Part shown: positions 59,509-64,000 of the stretch, in pieces | Layout: every line of letters begins with the position of its first letter | How positions within the stretch are numbered: position 1 is the stretch's first letter | Source of the DNA: Brachyhypopomus gauderio | Taxonomy: Eukaryota > Chordata > Actinopteri > Gymnotiformes > Hypopomidae | Length of the DNA stretch: 64,000 nt | NCBI RefSeq assembly: GCF_052324685.1 | Contig: NC_135212.1 | Coordinates: 46,974,825-47,038,824, forward strand | Direction: 5' to 3' | Translations under genes and position numbers: made by a program | The notes under the pieces: model-generated | Told to the model about the DNA's origin: nothing | What the model saw: only the letters and a program-made list of their open reading frames with translations | The model's database searches: none

Positions 59509-59715
59509 AGTCAAAGTCAAATTTATTTATATAGCGCTTTTCACAACACACGTTGTCACAAAGCAGCTTTACAATCGTATGTGTCAAGATCCCTAATGAG
59601 CAAGCCAAAGGCGACAGTGGCGAGGAAAAACTCCCTATAGGGTGGGGATTAGGAAGAAACCTCGGGAGGACCAAGACTCAAAAGGCAACCCATCCTCCAT
59701 TGGGCGGCCCGTTGG
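59509..59715 (-). mobile_element. L2-like LINE 3' tail, inverted
   Basis: Reverse complement of the tail at 32348-32577, including the GGCCGCCCAATGG word and the TATATAGCGCTTTT end. Confidence 0.75.
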
Positions 59716-59774
59716 TCGCAGGGTAGTTCCACAGCAAAAGGCTCCTGTTCCCCGGCCAAGCAGCCTCACTGTAA

Positions 59775-59932
59775 TCAATTTCTGTAGTTTTCACAGCATT
59801 ATTACTGTAAATGATCAAATTCTTACTATAGAACCTGTTTACAGCATGTTACTGTAGTTTTTACAGCATTATTACTATAAATGATCAAATTCTTACTGTA
59901 GAACCTGTTTACAGCATGTTAGCCTACTGTAA
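59775..59932. repeat. Tandem duplication, ~78 bp x 2
   Basis: The block around GTTTACAGCATGTTACTG and AATGATCAAATTCTTACT occurs twice in direct order. Confidence 0.8.
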
Positions 59933-59935
59933 ATC

Positions 59936-61115
59936 TGCAAAGCATCATGGTCAAAATGTTCTCCGTGTTCTCCGAAACGATAGGTGGCAATAGGTGGCAG
60001 TGGAGAATAAAAAACCTCTGCAAAACTGGGGAAAGAACATTTTTACCTGACCAGAGACCGTATATATACACCAGGCATCAAACATAAATATGGCTTTGCA
60101 ATGTTGTCCGAAATGATATGTGATAGTATAAAGAAACACCCCTCAAAAAAAGGGGAATGAACATTTACTTGACGCATTTTAATGTTGCTTAGTGTTTCAG
60201 GTTTGAAAAGTGCTGGAATTTAGGCTAAAGTACATTAAAATGTTGAAATTACGTTAACAAATACGAGCCTCTTGTAATTCCAGGACGAAACATGAGAGAA
60301 CGTGAAGACGTTAAGATTGGGCGTTTTGAAAATAAACCACCATTAAATAATGTGATGAAAAAGCGAGTTATTTCGAATCATTTCGAGTATATGTATTAAT
60401 ATTTAACTTAATTATGTTTATCGTGCTGGAAAATATTGAAATGGACCTTTAAAGTGCCGTACAAGTGCTTTAATTCCACCTTGTAAAGGTGTATGAACCC
60501 GGCAAACGTCTTTGTCCATCGCGCTGAAGCGCGGCGCGCGCGCGAAGTTACAAAATTCGAGAGGAGCGCGACAGCGCGCGAGGCCCTCGCGCACGGGCGG
60601 AGCCACAGCGATTACGTCATTTTCGCCGCACGGACCCTCACGCCGCTCGCGGCACGTCAAGTATAAACCAGGCTTAAGTGCGACAGCATACAGGGAGAAA
60701 AAAAGAGTGATCGTACTACAATGGATCAATCATCTATGAATACTGAACTCTAATACTGAAGTTTTAGTTACTTAAAGAGTTAAAGTTGTTTAAAGTATAC
60801 TTAAAATACACTTTTTGCACTAGCCTTTTTTAACTTCTAAATGTGAATTCCAGAGTGCACTACTATTATTTATGTTAATTTATATTAATGTGCAATTATT
60901 TATTTTTCTGTTTTAATGTGGTAGGGACTACACCTTTTATTTATTTGACATTTGTGAAACAAAATACAATATTCATTTGTTTGTTTATAAAAAATAAATA
61001 AAAAGCCTTTAAAACGGAAATGAACACAGTATCTGACTTTGGTATCGAAAATCGTATCGAATTTCAATACTTTTTAAAGTATCGTATCGAAGTTGTAATT
61101 CTTAGTATCGTGACA
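59936..61115. mobile_element. Degenerate hAT-like repeat, right end present
   Basis: Shares long blocks with 40380-42400 (CGAGCCTCTTGTAATTCCAG, GTATCGTATCGAAGTTG) and ends TCGTGACAACACTA like that element. The left end is not defined. No ORF. Confidence 0.65.
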
Positions 61116-61304
61116 ACACTAGTCCGCCCCTGCATTCATCCATCTCTGATTTGTTTTTCAGGTTTGTTGTTCCTGCCATCAGTGCTAATCTAGCAAGAAC
61201 TGACACTCTGGCTACTGCAGGTTGACACTTTCGTGAGGCTAGCCACATAATTCTTTTTGGAGAGGCACTTGAATGCTTTAAAAAATTATTATATTATATA
61301 TATA

Positions 61305-61626
61305 TACAGTCATGCCCAAAAGTATTCATACCCCTGGCAAATTTTGACTTAAATTTAATTTTATTTAGAAATTGTATTTTTGACTGGAAATGACACAGGC
61401 ATCTCCCAGGAGATAATACGATGATGTACAAGAGGCATCATTGTGGGAAAAAATATTTCTCAGCTTTTATTCACATTTGAACAAAAAATGGCATGTCCAA
61501 AATTATTCATACCCTTTGAAAACTGTCACAGTATATAGGAAAATCCAAAGTTCTATACCATTCCAAATAGTCCAAGCTGTTTTAAAGCATCCTAATTACC
61601 CTGATTCATTGGGAATAACAACTCCA
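61305..61626 (+). mobile_element. Tc1-like transposon 5' fragment
   Basis: After TATA the terminal repeat CAGTCATGCCCAAAAGTATT and subterminal AAAATTATTCATACCCTTTG are present. The element stops before any transposase. Confidence 0.8.
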
Positions 61627-61700
61627 GAATGTTTTTTTTTTCCCTCAGGGCAAATTTTATTAGATCGTTTGCCAAAGTGGACAGTCTTTTTCACTGCCTG

Positions 61701-62359
61701 CTAAGCCCTCCTGAAGCCAGAACTAGTGGACACAGGGAGAGGCCTTGAGGAGCCTCTCCCTCGGTCTGCAGAGCTCTGACTCTCTGGGTTGCTTCTGCTG
61801 GGGCAGGATGAGAGTTCTGCTCTATTGGCTGAGCTTTTGTCTTGGTCCTCTTGGCCGCTGCTCTCTTGGCTCCTGCAGTGCTCGTGGTTCTTCTTCCAAC
61901 TCTTCCACCATCGTCCCAGCGTTCTCTTCTCAGAGCTCTCAGGTTTTCCATCTTTTTTCTCAAACGCTCTATCCACCATTTGCTTCACCTTCAGGCGGCA
62001 TGAAGCCTTATCCCTTCTCAACTCTTCCTGATCTCTCTTCCTTTCATCCCCCATCCTCTTAATTTCTTGCTCCATTAGAAGATTTACATCTTCTACATTC
62101 GACTTCATCTTCTCAAACTCTTTCTGACATTCCGTCAGTGTTTTTCTCTCCCTCTCCCACTCTTGCTGCCTCACCTTCTCCCTTTCTTTGAGCTTTGATC
62201 ATCTTGGATATTATTCTCAATTCTCATATACAACATCTCCTGCTGTTCACGCAGTGTCTGTGTGTCATTCTTTGTTTGTTCCTGTCCACTTCTTCTCAGA
62301 TTTTCACTTTCCATCGCATTCTTACTGCACTCCATCTTCTTTCTTATCCCACTCTTCAC
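61701..62359 (-). pseudogene. Coiled-coil ORFs, likely broken gene
   Basis: Two adjacent open frames (62171-62359 and 61701-62174) are Glu/Lys/Arg-rich with heptad character (ECQKEFEKMKSNVEDVN). They end in PLPVSTSSGFRRA then TAG, where the neighbouring gene reads GFRRAWQAVKK, so a Trp codon has become a stop. About 110 bp here (61640-61750) duplicates 62446-62555. The coiled-coil part resembles C-termini of fish GIMAP-like GTPases only in composition; no GTPase domain is present. Confidence 0.5.
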
Positions 62360-62426
62360 TGTCCACTACTGTATTAATTGGTTGAATGTTCAGCTGTGAT
62401 GCTGTACAATTTCTCCTCTTTCTTTT

Positions 62427-63125
62427 TTATTTTATTTTTTTATTCTCAGGGCAAATTTTATTAGATTGTTTGCCAAAGCGGACAGTCTTTTTCACTGCCT
62501 GCCAAGCCCTCCTGAAGCCAGAACCAGTGGACACAGGGAGAAGCCTTGAGAAGCGAGATCGGATCAGGTCAGTCTTTGTCACTGCCTGCCAAGCCCTCCT
62601 GAATCCAGAACCAGTGGACACAGGGAGAGGCCTTGAGGAGCGAGATCGGCTCAGGTCCTCCAGGTGGTGCAGGTCTTGACCTTCCAGACGCAGCTTTTCC
62701 CAGCTCTGCTCAACAGCCTTCAGATATCTCATGTACTGGCAGTACTCCTTCCGAGAGCACAGCACCTTCTCATCATGAGTAATGAGGCCGTGTTTAAGAA
62801 GTAGCCTTTTTCTGCTTGGCTGGCTAAAGAATCCCTTCAGGTGAGGATCATGCAGATTGCAATAGGTCCAGTCTTTAAGAAGTAACCTTTTTCTGCTTGA
62901 CTGGCTAAAGAATCCCTTCAGGTGAGGATCATGCAGATTGCAATAGGTCCAGTCTGTCAGGTTCATGTAGGGATCCCACAGGTCAAATGTTGGGAATGGT
63001 TGTCCAAGTCTCTCTCCCAGTTTGCCCCTGTAGTAGAGCTCAGAAGGTCTGGAAGGCCCTGGAAGACACTTGCCTTTCTTCATGCTTCCAACTGTGCCAA
63101 TCTTGTTACATTTCATTTTCTTCAT
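62427..63125 (-). CDS. Uncharacterised protein with LHDPHLK motif repeats
   Basis: 233 codons from the first in-frame ATG (63125); upstream GTG codons are open but a TAA lies in frame near 63210. A basic N-terminus leads to LGQPFPTFDLWDPYMNL, then a 27-residue unit (WTYCNLHDPHLKGFFSQ) occurring twice by an exact 81-bp duplication, then KHGLITHDEKVLCSRKEYC. A 29-residue C-terminal unit (LPVSTGSGFRRAWQAV) also occurs twice by an 87-bp duplication. The single LHDPHLK module recalls fish proteins sometimes named FSIP2-like, but I am not certain. No signal peptide or membrane segment. Confidence 0.6.
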   Translation of the reverse strand: MKKMKCNKIGTVGSMKKGKCLPGPSRPSELYYRGKLGERLGQPFPTFDLWDPYMNLTDWTYCNLHDPHLKGFFSQSSRKRLLLKDWTYCNLHDPHLKGFFSQPSRKRLLLKHGLITHDEKVLCSRKEYCQYMRYLKAVEQSWEKLRLEGQDLHHLEDLSRSRSSRPLPVSTGSGFRRAWQAVTKTDLIRSRFSRLLPVSTGSGFRRAWQAVKKTVRFGKQSNKICPENKKIK

Positions 63126-63510
63126 ATCCGTAGTTGTGGTAGTCTCTTTCTCAACAAATATCTTACTGGTGTCCACTGCCTTGCCGACGGCCTTATATAC
63201 ACGTCGGGTTATGTTGTGTTAATGTCGTTACTATAGAAAAGGAATTCTACTAATTAACAACGTCATGTATTGTGACGTCATTTCAGGTTTGCCAACTCTC
63301 ACGCATTGAGCGTGAGACACACGCATTTGACTATCTTCACACACTCTCATGCCACAAATCCGATTTCTCACGCCGAAGAAAAAAAAATCTAGTTTATTTA
63401 CCTCTGATCCATATCTATGATTCAATGAGTTACTAGTTTGCTCTGGCGCCAACCACTGGCGATCGATCGATCACGATATAATACTTAATTTGTGTCCATT
63501 TTACACCCCC

Positions 63511-63648
63511 CCCCATTCAGTGTGATTTTCTGGATTTTGTTTTTAGATTCCATCACTCACACTTGAAGAGCACCTATGATAAAAATTACAGATTTCTACA
63601 TGCATTGCAAGTGTGAAAACCAGCTAAATCAAATAATTGTTCTCCTCA
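63511..63648 (+). mobile_element. Tc1-like 3' end fragment
   Basis: Matches 59371-59490 (CATTCAGTGTGATTTTCTGG) and ends TTGTTCTCCTCACTGTA before TATA, the expected Tc1 terminus. Confidence 0.8.
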
Positions 63649-63685
63649 CTGTATATATATATATATTAGAGAGAGAGAGAGAGAA
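63649..63685. repeat. (TA)n/(GA)n microsatellite
   Basis: Short TA run followed by GA repeats. Confidence 0.9.
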
Positions 63686-64000
63686 AGACACTCTACTCTG
63701 TTAAGAAGGATTTTTCCAGAGAGCAGTGTTCTGGCTATGGCTATGAAACATATATAACAGGAACAAAAATAAAATAAAATACAAAAACTAGAAATGGGAA
63801 AACAAATACATACTGATTAATATACTGTGACTAATATCTTAATATATATCATGACTGAGAATGTACTAGGACTGATATTTAATATCTTAATATATTTGTT
63901 AATATGTATCATATACATTTTTGTTTAAGTGTAATAAGGTGTAAGCCTTAGTGATGGGATTTTCGGCTCTATTTTGAGATGCGGCTCTAATGGCTCTTCT
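63686..64000. other. No gene; possible hAT start at window end
   Basis: AT-rich, no ORF. From about 63950 the sequence AGTGATGGGATTTTCGGCTC resembles a common hAT end that would continue past the window. Confidence 0.4.

Noticed and set aside
61163-61226. Possible last exon (FVVPAISANLARTDTLATAG then TGA) of the Ulp1-PHD gene
   Set aside because: A good acceptor precedes it, but the reading phase does not fit the end of exon 45867-45950 in a simple way, and 15 kb of transposons separates them. Left unassigned.

Overview
The window reads as a teleost fish nuclear genome. The evidence is a zona pellucida ZP3-type egg-coat gene with fish architecture (8 small exons, no transmembrane tail), combined with a dense fish-type transposon load: Tc1, PIF/Harbinger, hAT, piggyBac, L1/Tx1, L2-like tails, a tRNA-derived SINE and solo LTRs. 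I cannot name the species. Introns, TATA boxes and poly(A) signals are eukaryotic throughout.

Region 1 (1-30004) is a head-to-tail tandem array with a period of about 6.36 kb. Each unit carries one ZP3-like gene on the minus strand and a spacer containing the same decayed Harbinger element and an L2-like LINE tail. Four genes look complete (3158-5062, 9516-11417, 21445-23346, 27803-29704); each is predicted to encode 442 residues, and the copies differ at only a few residues. A fifth unit at the left edge has lost exons 1-4 and its promoter through a ~3.63 kb deletion with GGCAT microhomology. One spacer carries a full-length L1/Tx1-type LINE (12803-18330) with both ORFs open, inserted inside the Harbinger copy. 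The inferred order is: older inverted-repeat element, Harbinger insertion, Harbinger decay, amplification of the unit, then the L1 insertion and the deletion in single units.

Region 2 (30005-39900) has no convincing host gene. It holds old repeats, an L2-like LINE end, a tRNA-SINE, hAT-type elements (one with a clear 8-bp target duplication), long TA and GA microsatellites, a solo LTR with a 5-bp target duplication, a palindromic MITE and a broken Tc1 element.

Region 3 (about 39920-45950) is a host-like multi-exon gene on the plus strand. Nine consecutive exons stay in frame across every junction. They encode the C-terminal part of a Ulp1/SENP-type cysteine peptidase followed by a PHD-like zinc-binding segment. 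Its introns hold a hAT element and a solo LTR, and a further hAT with a nearly intact ZBED-type transposase lies just downstream.

Region 4 (46285-61626) is almost entirely mobile DNA: the ZBED-type hAT, a second Harbinger with a better-preserved but broken transposase, a piggyBac-like element whose transposase start is interrupted by a ~790-bp CA-rich repeat, a decayed C2H2 zinc-finger gene between two minisatellites, a piggyBac-like MITE, Tc1 fragments and an inverted L2-like tail.

Region 5 (61627-64000) holds a minus-strand gene of about 233 residues with internal duplications, next to a coiled-coil ORF whose C-terminus is a related copy of the same motif, then Tc1 and hAT remnants.
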